A stretch of 64,000 nucleotides of DNA from Heterohyrax brucei. Its lineage: Eukaryota > Chordata > Mammalia > Hyracoidea > Procaviidae. Position numbers and translations under genes: made by a program. Numbering within the stretch: the stretch's first letter is position 1; every line of letters begins with the position of its first letter. The DNA is taken from positions 87,194,001-87,258,000 of the forward strand of contig CM053148.1 of NCBI GenBank assembly GCA_028571685.1. The letters run 5' to 3'. The notes beneath the pieces were generated by a model. That model made no database searches. It was given only the letters and a program-made list of their open reading frames with translations, and had not been told where the DNA came from. This document shows positions 52,296-62,182 of this stretch, one piece after another.

Positions 52296-53949
52296 TTGAA
52301 TTTAATAGCCAAGATGATTAAAATACTTGAAAAAAATTGTTACTTCTTATTCATTCACATGAAATATTTAACATAGTGGTTTTGCTTCTCAAAGGACTGT
52401 GTAAAGTTAAAGGATAACTGAAATTAAAACTAACTTTATCCTGAGGTCTCTACTTGTTATGTTCAGTGAAAGCCCTGGGATGAAGGTTACAGGAGAACAC
52501 AGCGTTCAGAATCACACTAAAGCTTTCATAAGCTGGTGGTGAAAATGGCAGACAGAGTTTCCATACAACCATTCACTCACGGGGGAAGAGTGGCACTGAT
52601 AAGATTAGAAGTGGAAAGACTAATGCGTTTTTGTTCTTAAGGATTAGAAAAAAATGAATCTTTCAGCTCTGCAAGGGAGAGCAACAAGCAATCCAAAAGC
52701 ATTATTTGTGCAAGGTAGCTTGTAGAATCTGATCCATTTGTCACTGGAAGTAGTAGCGGAGACTCAGAAAAATCTGAGTTATGGCCCAGACCTAGGATCA
52801 CTGTTCCCCTGTTCAGAGCAATATCCTAGGTTTGGAGGTGAGTCACATTCTTCAAAACACGCAGCTGCAGCACTGTCCACAAATTCTCACCCTTCGCTTT
52901 GCAGTGTGTTTGCAGGAAACATTAGGCTGAGAAAGAAAAAAGGAAAAAAAAATTAAAGTCCGATAAACTACATTCTTAAAAGCAAATATGTAACAATATT
53001 TTTCAAAAAACAATGTCAAACATTATGACCTTTCCTTTTATACATAATTACAGATTAATCTGGAAAATGAAATAAGTTTTTTTTTGCATGTTTAGTTTCT
53101 GAAGAGAGATTGACTCAGAAGATGGTATTGAAATCTAAAAAGAAGAGGAAATAAATAACAATAAAATGATTAATGCAGCCACACATTTTCTATGGCAACT
53201 GGAGTGCATCCAAACATAGTGCATTTGACATCAGTAGAGATTACATAATGTAAAATATATATTTATACCTAGACAGCACAGGAGTAGGAAGACACAGAAT
53301 GTTTGATATGAACCTTAATGAATCCTCAGTGATTACAAAACAAACTGATGATTCTTTGATGACTTTATAGAAGTCACATCTGTAACAATAACACTGAACA
53401 AGTGAATCAGCCTGGAGATGAACAATGTCTACCAAATATTATTAAAATGGTTTCAGGATTTAACATATCTTCAAATCCAGTTTTCTTTCTTTAATTATTA
53501 ACCAGATGGAGTGAATTTATTGTGAATTAACAAATGAAAGTCAAACTAACGTGATAATCACTGGGAATACTTAGAATGTGCATGCCTCTACTTTTCCATT
53601 CAAATACGTGAAACAAAGAATAAGTAATGTAATATCAGATTTTGTCCAGTGCCATGAGACACCCTCTGTTAAGTAGGTGTTAAAAAAGGATGACTCTAAG
53701 AAGATGAATGTGGACTTGACGAAGAGAGGGAGTGGTATCACAGAGGATGGCATGGCCTGCATTGGAAGGGATGGTACCACCTGAAAGAGGAAGAGAATTT
53801 GACTTATTGAAGGAAGAATGAGGAGACGTGCTTCATGACGTGGAGTGAACATGAGGGGACAACCTTGGAGAAACAAGGAGGTGATAAAGGACTATGTCAG
53901 CCATCTATTTCTATGTTCGGCAATCCTTTAATTCGAATTATCTGTAAGA
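52296..53949. other. Unassigned, SINE-free DNA
   Basis: 1.65 kb without a recognised repeat. A 101-codon minus-strand frame at 53571-53876 has no recognisable motif. Confidence 0.45.
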
Positions 53950-54323
53950 CAAGGGGGTTTGGTCATCTGGTACTTCTCTAAGAGAAATACCACAAGTGGA
54001 TGACTTTAATAAAGAAAAGTTTATTCTCACGTAATCTGGTAGTCTACAAGTTTGAATTCAGCGTGCCAGCTGCAGGAGAGCACACATTCTCTAATCTGTC
54101 GGCTCTGAAAGACTGTCTTTGTGTTACATAATTCTTTCTCTGGCCTGACAGCGTCTTGGCATAGTAACTCGAGGTGTGAAGGATGCACTCTGCTCTTGGT
54201 GCAGCTTTCTTGATGGTATGAGGTCCCCAGTTCTCTGCTTGCTTCTCTTTCCTTTTTATCTCTTGTAGGACAAAGGTGGTACAAGACATACTCCAGGGAA
54301 TCTCCATCAGTACGGATGTTGCA

Positions 54324-54486
54324 AACCAAACCCAGTACTGCAGAGTCAATTCTGGCTCATAATGATTCTACAGGGCAGAGTAGAACCACTCCATAGAGTT
54401 TACAAGGAGCTCTTGGTGGATTTGAACTGCTGATGTTTGGGTTAGCAGACGTAACACTCAACCACTACACCACCTGGGTTTCCGAA
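54324..54486 (-). mobile_element. AfroSINE nested in LTR, with target duplication
   Basis: AACCAAACCCAGTACTGCAG, GCAGAGTAGAACCACTCC, CCACTACACCACCTGGG. Flanks GATGTTGCA (54315-54323) and GGTGTTGCA (54487-54495), 8 of 9 identical. Confidence 0.93.
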
Positions 54487-54637
54487 GGTGTTGCAGCCCC
54501 ACCCTAACTCTCTTTTACATAATCTTATCTATTAACCACAAACAGAGTAGGGCTTACAGCACAGGAAAGTCACAAGCTGGAAAACAACCACACAACGCTG
54601 GGAATTTGGGCCCAGCCAAATTGCTATGCACATTTTT

Positions 54638-54666
54638 TTTTTTTCCCATTGTGATTGAGAGAAATT
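54638..54666 (-). mobile_element. 29-bp retroposed scrap with 17-bp target duplication
   Basis: A T-run, then CCCATTGTGATTGAGAG and AAATT, between perfect copies of TTGCTATGCACATTTTT (54621-54637 and 54667-54683). Read on the minus strand it is a short sequence with an A tail, as L1-driven insertion would leave. The source transcript is unknown. Confidence 0.8.
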
Positions 54667-54796
54667 TTGCTATGCACATTTTTGGGGGAACACAATTCAG
54701 TCTGTGACACACGGGTTGAACTAATCTCAGCTAAACTGGATTGAAACTGTACTTACTGCCAGAGCTCTCTCTGGAGACCCTAGGAGAACACTAAAG

Positions 54797-55000
54797 AAGT
54801 TTGATGGTACAATAGTGAAGCACTTGGCTGCTAACCAAAAGGTTGGTGCTTACATCCCACCCAGCAGCTTCATGGAGGAAAGACCTGGTGATCTGCTCTT
54901 TTAAACTTTACGCCTGAGAAAACCCAATAGGAAAGTTTTCTTTCCTATAGTGTCACTGCAAATCAGAATCAGCTGGACAGAAATAGCTATAGCCTGCAAA
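54797..55000 (+). mobile_element. AfroSINE, long form
   Basis: GGCTGCTAACCAAAAGGTTG, CATGGAGGAAAGACCTGGTG, ATCTGCTCTTTTAAAC, AGAATCAGCTGGACAG. Complete but old. Confidence 0.88.
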
Positions 55001-55039
55001 GATTGACTGGACGGCAGCAACAAAGACTCACTATGGAGC

Positions 55040-55251
55040 ACATTGCTGTTGTTTTTAGAAGTTGTAGAGCCAGCTCTGACTCATGACAACCCCAGGTGTG
55101 CAGAGTAGAACTTCTCCACAGTATTTTTTAAGGCTGTCGCTTTTTACAAGCAGATTGTCAGGGCTGTCTTTCAAGATGGTGCTAGCTATGGGTTAAGCTG
55201 TCACCCTTTTGGCTAACACTCAAGCATTTAACCATTTGTGCTACTCAGGGA
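55040..55251 (-). mobile_element. AfroSINE, long form
   Basis: GCCAGCTCTGACTCATGAC, GTGTGCAGAGTAGAACTTC, long middle with ACAAGCAGATTGTCAGGGC, CATTTAACCATTTGTGC. Confidence 0.85.
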
Positions 55252-55549
55252 GTTCTATGGCATGTATTAGCTAAAGATAAATTGTATTCTCCAGTCGTAG
55301 CTTCCACAAGTTATCTGGGAGCAAGGAATAACAGTCTGTCAACATTGTTTAGTAACAGTAATTGTACTTATGGTTTGCGACTAACTGGTTTCAGGGGCCT
55401 CTTCAAGATTTTAAAAGTTGAATCTATTACATGATGAATTCGCTGTAAGAGACTCACACATGAAGCCCACCTGACTCCCTGTTACTGAGACACTTCAACA
55501 CGGATGCTGTTGGTAGTTCAAGACCCATACAAAGTGTGTCATTCAAGAC
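55252..55549. other. Unassigned DNA
   Basis: No gene or repeat recognised. Confidence 0.4.
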
Positions 55550-55666
55550 TGTCTTAGTTATCCAGTGCTGCTGTAACAGAAATACCACAAGTGGATGACT
55601 TCAACAAATGGAAATTTATTCTTTCACATTCTAGGAGGCTAGTAGTCCAAATTCAGGATGACACTT

Positions 55667-56062
55667 TTATCAAAAATACCTTTCAGTTATAAGAAAAGAA
55701 AAGAAAAGAAAAGAAAAATACCTTTCGAAACGTCAGACACAAAAATTTTGGCTGGCAATTACTTTTACAGTAAATGTGTGTTAGCTAGGCCTTATTCCCT
55801 TGAGTGATTGCTGAATAAACTCTTAGTCTGCCAACTGTGGATCTTCACAAAGCAGGTTTTCAGGCAAAGAAGGCAGTATTACAACTGCAGAAATAAGGTG
55901 TGCTTTGAAAGCAGTTCTGAGATCTCAATTACAGGCTTCTGAATTTGCCCACTACTAGGTCACTGTAATAAATTGAATCGTTTCCACCCAAAATGTGTGT
56001 CAGCTTGGGCAGGCTGTGATTCGCAGTGTTGTGTGGTTGCCCTTCAGTTTGCAATCTGGTGT
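55667..56062. repeat. Long inverted repeat, left arm
   Basis: Reverse complement of 56419-56768, read through TTTTGGCTGGCAATTAC, AGCAGGTTTTCAGGC, AAGAAGGCAGTATTACAAC, CTACTAGGTCACTG and AAAATGTGTGTCAGCTTGG. About 350 bp match plus a small internal insertion at 55685-55713. Confidence 0.92.
55685..55713 (+). mobile_element. 29-bp A-rich insertion with 13-bp target duplication
   Basis: AGTTATAAGAAAAGAAAAG and further AAAAG units lie between perfect copies of AAAAATACCTTTC (55672-55684 and 55714-55726). The other arm of the inverted repeat lacks it, which confirms the insertion. Confidence 0.88.
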
Positions 56063-56418
56063 CAGCTCCAACAGAAGGCTTTCTCTCTGTTGGCTGTGGA
56101 GGAAGCTCCTTTTCATCAATCTTCCCCTGGTCTAGGGGCTTCCCAGAACAGGGACCCTGGGTCCAGTGGATACATAATGTCCCCTATGCTGCTTTCTTGA
56201 TGATATGAGAGCCCTATCTCTCTGCTCATTTGTCTCTCCTTTTATCAACTTGTAAGATAAAAGCTGATACAAGCCACATCCTGATAAAACTCTCTTACAC
56301 TAGATTGGGATTGTGATCTCAGTGAGGAGGTTAGAGCTCACCCTAATCCTCTATAACAGAACCTAATCTTACTTCATTAACCACTGGCAGAAACTGTGAT
56401 TTACAACACAGGAAAACA

Positions 56419-56768
56419 ACATCAGATTTCAAACTGGAGGACAACTACACAACACTGGGATTCATGGCCTGGCCAAGTTGACACAAATTTTGGAGGGGAA
56501 CCAGTTCAATTCATGACAGTGACCTAGCAGTGGGAGTATTCAGAAGCCTGTGATTGAGATCTCAGAAGAAAGCACAGCTTATTTCTGCAGTTGTAGTACT
56601 GCCTTCTTTGCCTGAAAACCTGCTTTGTGATGACCAACAGTTGGCAGACTATGAGTTCTTTCAGCAAGCACTCAAGGGAATAAGGCCCAGCTAACACACA
56701 TTTACTGTAAAAGCAATTACCAGCCAAAATTTTTGTGTCTGATATTTTGAAAGGTATTTCTGATAATG
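56419..56768. repeat. Long inverted repeat, right arm
   Basis: Contains the LTR's outer 100 bp (to 56518) and 250 bp of non-LTR flank (ATTCAGAAGCCTGTGATTG, GCCTGAAAACCTGCTTTG, CCAGCCAAAATTTTTGTG). The loop between the arms is 356 bp. Confidence 0.92.
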
Positions 56769-57036
56769 GCCTCAGTATTTTTCATCTTTATATGTCCATC
56801 TATTGTTCACTAACAATACATCAGTATAGATCATTTAAAATTTCCAGGAAGTGATCATTCCATTGTGACATCCAATTTGGTGGCATAGGATGGAAAGATG
56901 CTCTCTTTTTCTGTATTGTCACATGTGATTCCGTCCTTTTTCTAACAGTAATATTACACGTTTTTGTTTCCGAAGTTGATATTTTTTAGATGATGAATTT
57001 TTCTTGCAAAGATAAGTGTTTCTGATTTCTTACATA
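56769..57036. other. Unassigned AT-rich DNA
   Basis: No gene or repeat recognised. Confidence 0.4.
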
Positions 57037-57594
57037 TGTGGTCTGACAATTATATTTGCCAATGCATCCTAGAAAATCTGCTACTTATTTCATTGCTGAA
57101 TATCACTACCACCGAAGTCACCTTCGAAGTATTTCCCTGGGGAAGCTATGCACTGACATCAGCACCTAATTCCCCCTTCAAAGCAATTTTGGACTCTTCT
57201 CTGGAATGGCCATCAAAGCTGTCATCGCATTACCCTTGATGTCCTCAGTGTCATCAAAATGTCTTCCTTCAACATTTCCTTTATCTTTGGGTAAAGAAAA
57301 AAGTCACTAGGGGCCAGATCAGGTGAGTAAGGAGAATTCCACACAGTTATTTGTTTACTGGCTAAAAACTCTCTCACTGACAACTATTCAATTAACTTTG
57401 CAAACTGGATGCCACGTCCTCCTGAGCGATGGTCATTCCAGAAAGACTTCTAAAATTGCTCTGGAGGGTGGACTACTTCCTGGCATCTGTGCTCAGCTTC
57501 CCAGGGGATGTACTTCAAAGGCGACTGTAGTGATATTCAGCAACGAGATACGTAACACTTAAAACACGTCCGTGGACTTAATTGTAGGGCCTCG
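57037..57594 (-). mobile_element. Rearranged mariner derivative, copy 3
   Basis: Terminal repeats TGTGGTCTGACAATTATA on the left and GGACTTAATTGTAGGGCC on the right, with TA at 57035-57036. The left arm is the reversed 3' part of the mariner (TCATCAAAATGTCTTCC, GGGGCCAGATCAGGTGAG, TTTGTTTACTGGCTAAAAAC). The right arm from about 57430 is the same 3' end in plus orientation (TCATTCCAGAAAGACTTC, GGAGGGTGGACTAC). The most complete of the three. Confidence 0.9.
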
Positions 57595-57913
57595 TGTTCA
57601 TTTCATGCTTTAAGTGTTACATACTTATTCTGCTTTTTGCTGGTTTTTATATGTCTCAGTTTATGGACATATCTAGAAATCTGTGAAATGCTATTGTGCT
57701 TATCAAAATAAAATAACTGTCAGATTCATTGTGTTACTGTTACCAAAATTTCTCAAATATTGGTGTTCTTAAAAATTGGATTATGTAATTCTGGATCTAA
57801 TCAGGTTCCACAAGCCAGAGCAATTTAAACAGGGTAAATTTAATGTGTACAGTCATTAAATTATAATAACAGAGACTGTAAGCAATGAGAAAATTCTATA
57901 TGGTGCTCTAGGA
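57595..57913. other. Unassigned AT-rich DNA
   Basis: No gene or repeat recognised. Confidence 0.4.
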
Positions 57914-58085
57914 TTTCCTGGGTAATATAAATCATTAACAAACTTGATTGCTGACTGAAAACTTCGAGTTCAAGTCCACCCAGAAGCACTAGGGGTGGGG
58001 GGGGGGGAGGAATTCTTGGTAAACTGACTCTGAAAAATCTACCACTGAAAACTTTGTGGAGTGCAGTCTACCCTAACACGTATGA
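57914..58085 (+). mobile_element. AfroSINE, long form
   Basis: CTGACTGAAAACTTCGAGTT, CAAGTCCACCCAGAAGCAC, a G-run at 57996-58006, then ACCACTGAAAACTTTGTGG and AGTGCAGTCTACCC. 3' end uncertain. Confidence 0.75.
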
Positions 58086-58785
58086 AGCCCCCACAAACGA
58101 GAGTCTGCTCCAACGGAGTGTGGTACCCTGGGGCTGAGGGAGAATACAGCTGAAGGGTGACCACGAAAGGGATTTCCCTTCTGGAGGTTGGGGTCCACAC
58201 GTCTTGGAGACAGCGGTGGTTGACAAGTGCTGGTGAACTTTGATGAAGTTCTCTGGTTTCACAAAGCCAGAGCGAGTCCAGTTGCTGGAAGCAGGAAGCC
58301 GCCACCCCAGCTCAAAGGCATGCAGGACTGAAAAGGAAGTGGGGGCTTCTCATCAGTGCTGATAAGAAGCTGGAACACAGGACATCCAGCAGGCGTTGGG
58401 AAGAAACTTGATGGCGATGGTGGTGGTCATGTCAAGAAGAAGGTGCAGAAATTCAGAACAAGCATGAGACTCAGAGCTCAGGCAAAGGGGATCACCACAC
58501 CAAGCAGGGATGCAAGATCCTGCCAGCACTTTGTTTTTCTGCTGTGTGGCTGCAGTACGTTACTGGATGTCTTTCCACCCAGACCTGCTGACCTGAGATT
58601 ACAGATACACAGAACCATCAACAGGTGCCTGCCTTCGCCGGCTGCAAGGCTCTTTCAGCAACCTCTAACGATGAAGCGTAACTTCGCACGCTAAAGGAGA
58701 AAAGGCTCATGGAATTTTTGTCTATTAGCGAACGACATGATGTTGAAGGTATTGGATTTGGACTGAAGAGAGAGTAAACGGATGA
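58086..58785. other. CpG-richer unassigned segment
   Basis: Composition differs from the AT-rich surroundings, with numerous CpGs (around 58140-58300 and 58635-58760). The longest frame is 112 codons at 58356-58694 on the plus strand, Lys/Arg-rich at its start, with no family that I recognise. Could be exon-derived, an unknown repeat, or a processed pseudogene beyond recognition. Confidence 0.4.
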
Positions 58786-58878
58786 TTGGCACATAGGCTT
58801 TTAACAGGAAAATTTAATTCAAAATGTTTATCAGCTTATTTAATTCTAATAGGCAAATATTTTTACTGCTTCTTTCCT

Positions 58879-58922
58879 GTGTGTGTGTGTGTGTGTGTGT
58901 GTGCGTGCGTGCGTGTGTGTGT
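58879..58922. repeat. (GT)n microsatellite with GC interruptions
   Basis: About 22 dinucleotide units, GT throughout except three GC positions (GTGCGTGCGTGCGTG). Likely polymorphic. Confidence 0.97.
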
Positions 58923-59621
58923 ATGCACGTTTGTGGTTTATGTCCACAGTGTATATATTTGCAGTCATCTTTTTGCACTACAGTTAACTCTAGATTACAT
59001 GGATAATTTTATTCCTAGCTATGCTGTGTATTTTGGAGGGACAGAAAATTAACTTCCTCATTCTTCTGTCTTCTGGATCTACCAAAGCAAATTGCCCATA
59101 TCGGATAATAATGCAAAAAGGCTAATCAAGGAATATTGTTTCCTAGGTATTGAAATTAATATAGATACTTCAGAATGGTTTATGTGTGACTTAATAAATA
59201 TGCTATTACAAGTTGTAACATTCTGGACATCTCATAAAATTTTCACATTACAGTAACTAAAAAGAAAAATGAATGTGCCTGCTTACACATCCAAGCATGG
59301 AAAAACTAGAACAGTCATTATCCTTCTCCTGTATTTAATATAGTCAGAGTGGAAAGCTCTGGTTTAAGGTAAAGGGAAATATGTTTTGTTAATTTCAAAA
59401 TGTTTTAATGGAAACTGTATTAAAAGCATCATCAACTTAAAGAAAGGTGAAGAATTTAAGGACTCTATAGTTTTAAAATACTATTAATAAGATTTATGGA
59501 GTGTCAGACTAATGAAATTGGAAAGCTATGTATTTTCATGTGACTAAAAAGAAAAATGTGGATATTATGAATTTTGAATATTATCTGTTTCAAAGTAAAA
59601 ATTTTGCCAGTCTGTAGATTA
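58923..59621. other. Unassigned AT-rich DNA
   Basis: No gene or repeat recognised. Confidence 0.45.
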
Positions 59622-59790
59622 CATGGAGACCTGGTAGGACAGTGTTTAAGACCCAGCTGCTAGTCCAAAAATCAGCAGTTCAAATCCCCTAGTGGCTCCT
59701 TGGAAACTCTGTGGGGTGGTTCTACTCTGTCCTATAAGGTCATTATGAGTCAGAATCAAGCAACAGTTGGTTTTCTTGTTTGCTTGCTTT
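59622..59790 (+). mobile_element. AfroSINE, short form
   Basis: GGAGACCTGGTAGGACAGTG, ATCAGCAGTTCAAATCCCC, GTCCTATAAGGTCATTATG. Complete, with a TTGCTTGC-type tail. Confidence 0.93.
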
Positions 59791-59849
59791 TTATATGTAA
59801 TGGGATCGCACGTATACTTACTCTTTAATATACCTAGTTAGGAGACCAA

Positions 59850-59885
59850 AACAAACAAACAAACAAGCACACAAACAGACAAACA
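59850..59885. repeat. (AAAC)n microsatellite
   Basis: AAACAAACAAACAAACAAGC followed by imperfect units. Confidence 0.9.
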
Positions 59886-60054
59886 CTCAGCCACAACATC
59901 ACTAGTGCTTCTAATTAGGGAGAAGGGGCTTATATCCTTGATGGTAACCGGAAGCGGAAATCTCTGACTACATGAGTGAAAAGGATAAAACTGCAAGTTT
60001 TACTGTACTGTAAGCTCCAATATCAGCAGCTTTGTTTCTGGCTATAGCAACTTC

Positions 60055-60221
60055 AGGAACCCTGGTGGCTCAGTGGTTAAGTGCAGTGGCTGCTAACCAA
60101 AGGGTCACCAGTTTGAATCCACTAGGTGCTCCTTGGAAACTCTGTGGGGCAGTTCTAATCTGTCCTGTAGAGTTGCTTTGAGTCTGAATTGACTCCACAG
60201 CAGTGGGTCTGTGTTTTGTAC
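60055..60221 (+). mobile_element. AfroSINE, short form, well preserved
   Basis: AGGAACCCTGGTGGCTCAGTG to CCACAGCAGTGGGTCTGTG. CAACTTC on both sides (60048-60054, 60222-60228) is a probable short target duplication. Confidence 0.95.
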
Positions 60222-60469
60222 CAACTTCCATTACTTCTGCTATAAAAGTACTCAATGCCTTTGAAATGAGCAATGGGAAATGGTAAGCTAGATCATAATG
60301 AGGAAGAGCAATTCAAAAACATCATTTTATACATCATATATTCCTTTTCTGACAATATACTTGGCTGTTTTAAAACAGATTTAAAAATTTCACAATGACT
60401 TTACTTAATATAATTATTAAAAATGACAGTAATATTGCTAGTTATTTCATTATGAAATCCCCAATGTCT
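60222..60469. other. Unassigned AT-rich DNA
   Basis: No gene or repeat recognised. Confidence 0.4.
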
Positions 60470-61040
60470 TTTATTTTATTTTATTTCATTTTTATTTAAC
60501 ATGACTGAGTGAAAATGTACATTCCCATATAAATTTACACGCCCACCTATATGCAGCTTCCAGTGCTCTCCCTGTCCAGTGGCAGCACATTATTCCTCTC
60601 CACCAACAGCCTCCTTTCCCCTCCTCTCCACCTGCTCTTCTTCCTCCAGCCAGAGGTCAGAAGGATGATATCCTATAGATGTATAGAACCATAAAGTGCA
60701 TCCAGTATATGGTCACTCTGCATCGCCAAGTCCAACCCATTTGTGTCCAAAGACTGGAACTTCGTTATGATTTATGGACAAGGGCAGCATCAGGGCCGGG
60801 GGCCATGCTCTCAGGGGAACCCTGAAACCGCTGGACCATCAGTTGAGGTCTTTTAGTGGAGATCTCAGGGCGCACCCCTTTTTATTCTTGTGTTGCCAGT
60901 GAGACTCATCTTAGTGAGCTCCATCGCAACTATCACTGGTAGCGGCCGGGCACCATCCGGTTCTTCTGGTCCCAAGTCAGTGTAGGCACCCACTCATGTG
61001 GGTCTCTCTGTCTTTCCCCAATATCTCATTAATTTGAATA
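60470..61040 (-). mobile_element. LINE 3'-UTR repeat, antisense (probably L1)
   Basis: Begins with a (TTTTA)n run, i.e. a reversed tail and AATAAA signal. CACCTGCTCTTCTTCCTCC, GGGCCGGGGGCCATGCTCTC, GTAGCGGCCGGGCACCATCC and GTTCTTCTGGTCCCAAG follow. Same group as 30.4-31.2 kb, different subfamily. GC-richer than its flanks. Confidence 0.6.
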
Positions 61041-61299
61041 CTTGTAAAAGTTCTTAAACTTTCCTTACATAAACCACAGTTTACAAAAATTCCAATGTAT
61101 TTCATTACTATTTTCCCAAAAGGTGACTGATAATACTCTTGCTTTTCCTTTTTTCTTTTGTTTGCTTTTAAATGCTTAAGGAAAACATAAACACACACAG
61201 AGAGAGAAAGTTCATTTTGAATGTAATTCTAAAAACAAAACCTTATATCTACTGTTGGCATTTCAAATAAAACATAGAAGAGAATTCATAACTAATTCA
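61041..61299. other. Unassigned AT-rich DNA
   Basis: No gene or repeat recognised. Confidence 0.4.
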
Positions 61300-61557
61300 A
61301 GGCTCGAGTTGTAATAGTGAAGGATTCTACAAGGAAAATATTAAATGACTCAAGGAGCATCAAAAGAAGATGGAAGGTATACACCGAGTCATTACACCAG
61401 AAAGAACTGGTCGATGTTTAGCCATCGGACGAGGTAGCATATCATCAAGGACCAATGGTGGTGAAGGAAGAAGTCAAAGCTGCATTGAAGGCACTGGTGA
61501 AAAACAAGGCTCCAGGAATTGATGGACTATTAATTGAGATATTTGAACAAACACACT
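61300..61557 (+). mobile_element. RTE LINE fragment (between endonuclease and RT)
   Basis: GGCTCGAGTTGTAATAGTGA, CATCAAAAGAAGATGGAAGG, AAGGCACTGGTGAAAAACAA and GGCTCCAGGAATTGATGGAC cover the linker and start of the RT (KNKAPGIDGL-like text), a part missing from the 48.9 kb copy. Confidence 0.88.
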
Positions 61558-61655
61558 AAAAGTGCTCCTTGGAAGCCCTATAGGGCAGTTCTACACTGTC
61601 CTACGGGGTCTCTGTGAGTTCGGATTGACTCTATGGAAGTAGATTTGGTTTTTGG
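61558..61655 (+). mobile_element. 5'-truncated AfroSINE
   Basis: AGTGCTCCTTGGAAGCCC, CCTACGGGGTCTCTGTGAG, CTATGGAAGTAGATTTGG. It abuts the RTE fragment without a gap. Confidence 0.9.
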
Positions 61656-62065
61656 TATGTTACATGCTAAGTTGTCATTTAGAAATATCTGATTTGTGTT
61701 TTTATAAATAGTGCACAAATTACATTCATCTACACTATTAAAGTGACTATTGTGAATATTTCTACAATTAAATCAGTAATAATGGTATTTTTCTTCTATT
61801 TCATTTTTGATGAGATTCAAGATTACATCACATATAATAACATTCAACATTATATCACATACAACATGTATTCAACATTAGATAATATTCGTGTAATAAG
61901 TATGCAGGTTGCTGAGTTTTCAAGTTGATTCTTGCTCAAAGAGGAAATACCACCAGTACCACAAATCCTTTTCCTTCAAGTCACTACTTACCAACTCTTT
62001 GGAGATTAATCAGGTAATCTGTATTGTAACATATAATAATGGCTTTGCTATTATTATGTTTTATA
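61656..62065. other. Unassigned AT-rich DNA
   Basis: Short imperfect direct repeats (ATTACATCACATATAATAAC, TTATATCACATACAACATG) near 61822-61870. No gene. Confidence 0.4.
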
Positions 62066-62182
62066 AGCAAACCCTAGTGGTTATGAACTATGGCTGCTAA
62101 TCAGATGATCAGCGGTTCAAATCTACCAGATGCTCCTTGGGATCTCTATGAAGCCATCCTACTCTCACCTATAATAGGATCA
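62066..62182 (+). mobile_element. AfroSINE lacking its 3' end
   Basis: AAGCAAACCCTAGTGGTTATG, CAGCGGTTCAAATCTACC, GATGCTCCTTGGGATCTC, then lost after CCTATAATAGGATC. Confidence 0.88.

Larger units (their letters stand above)
53950..54711 (-). mobile_element. Solo LTR fossil (MaLR-like), with SINE and micro-insertion
   Basis: Reversed LTR: AGAAATACCACAAGTGGATG at its 3' terminus side, GCTTTCTTGATGGTATGAGG, CTGGGAATTTGGGCCCAGCC and TTTTGGGGGAACACAATTC near its 5' terminus. It carries a SINE at 54324-54486 and a 29 bp insertion at 54638-54666. It looks nearly whole in extent; no internal retroviral region. Confidence 0.68.
55550..56518 (-). mobile_element. Solo LTR fossil (MaLR-like) interrupted by an inverted duplication
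   Basis: The 3'-terminal side is 55550-55663 (GTCTTAGTTATCCAGTGCTG, GAAATACCACAAGTGGATG). The remainder is 56061-56518 (CTTTCTTGATGATATGAGAG, CACTGGGATTCATGGCCTGG). The two are separated by about 400 bp that is not LTR body but an inverted copy of the LTR's own 5' end plus its flank. No retroviral internal region. Confidence 0.72.

Noticed and set aside
58356-58694. Ribosomal-protein-like processed pseudogene
   Set aside because: The Lys/Arg-rich start suggested it, but no family sequence could be recognised; left as an unassigned CpG-rich segment.
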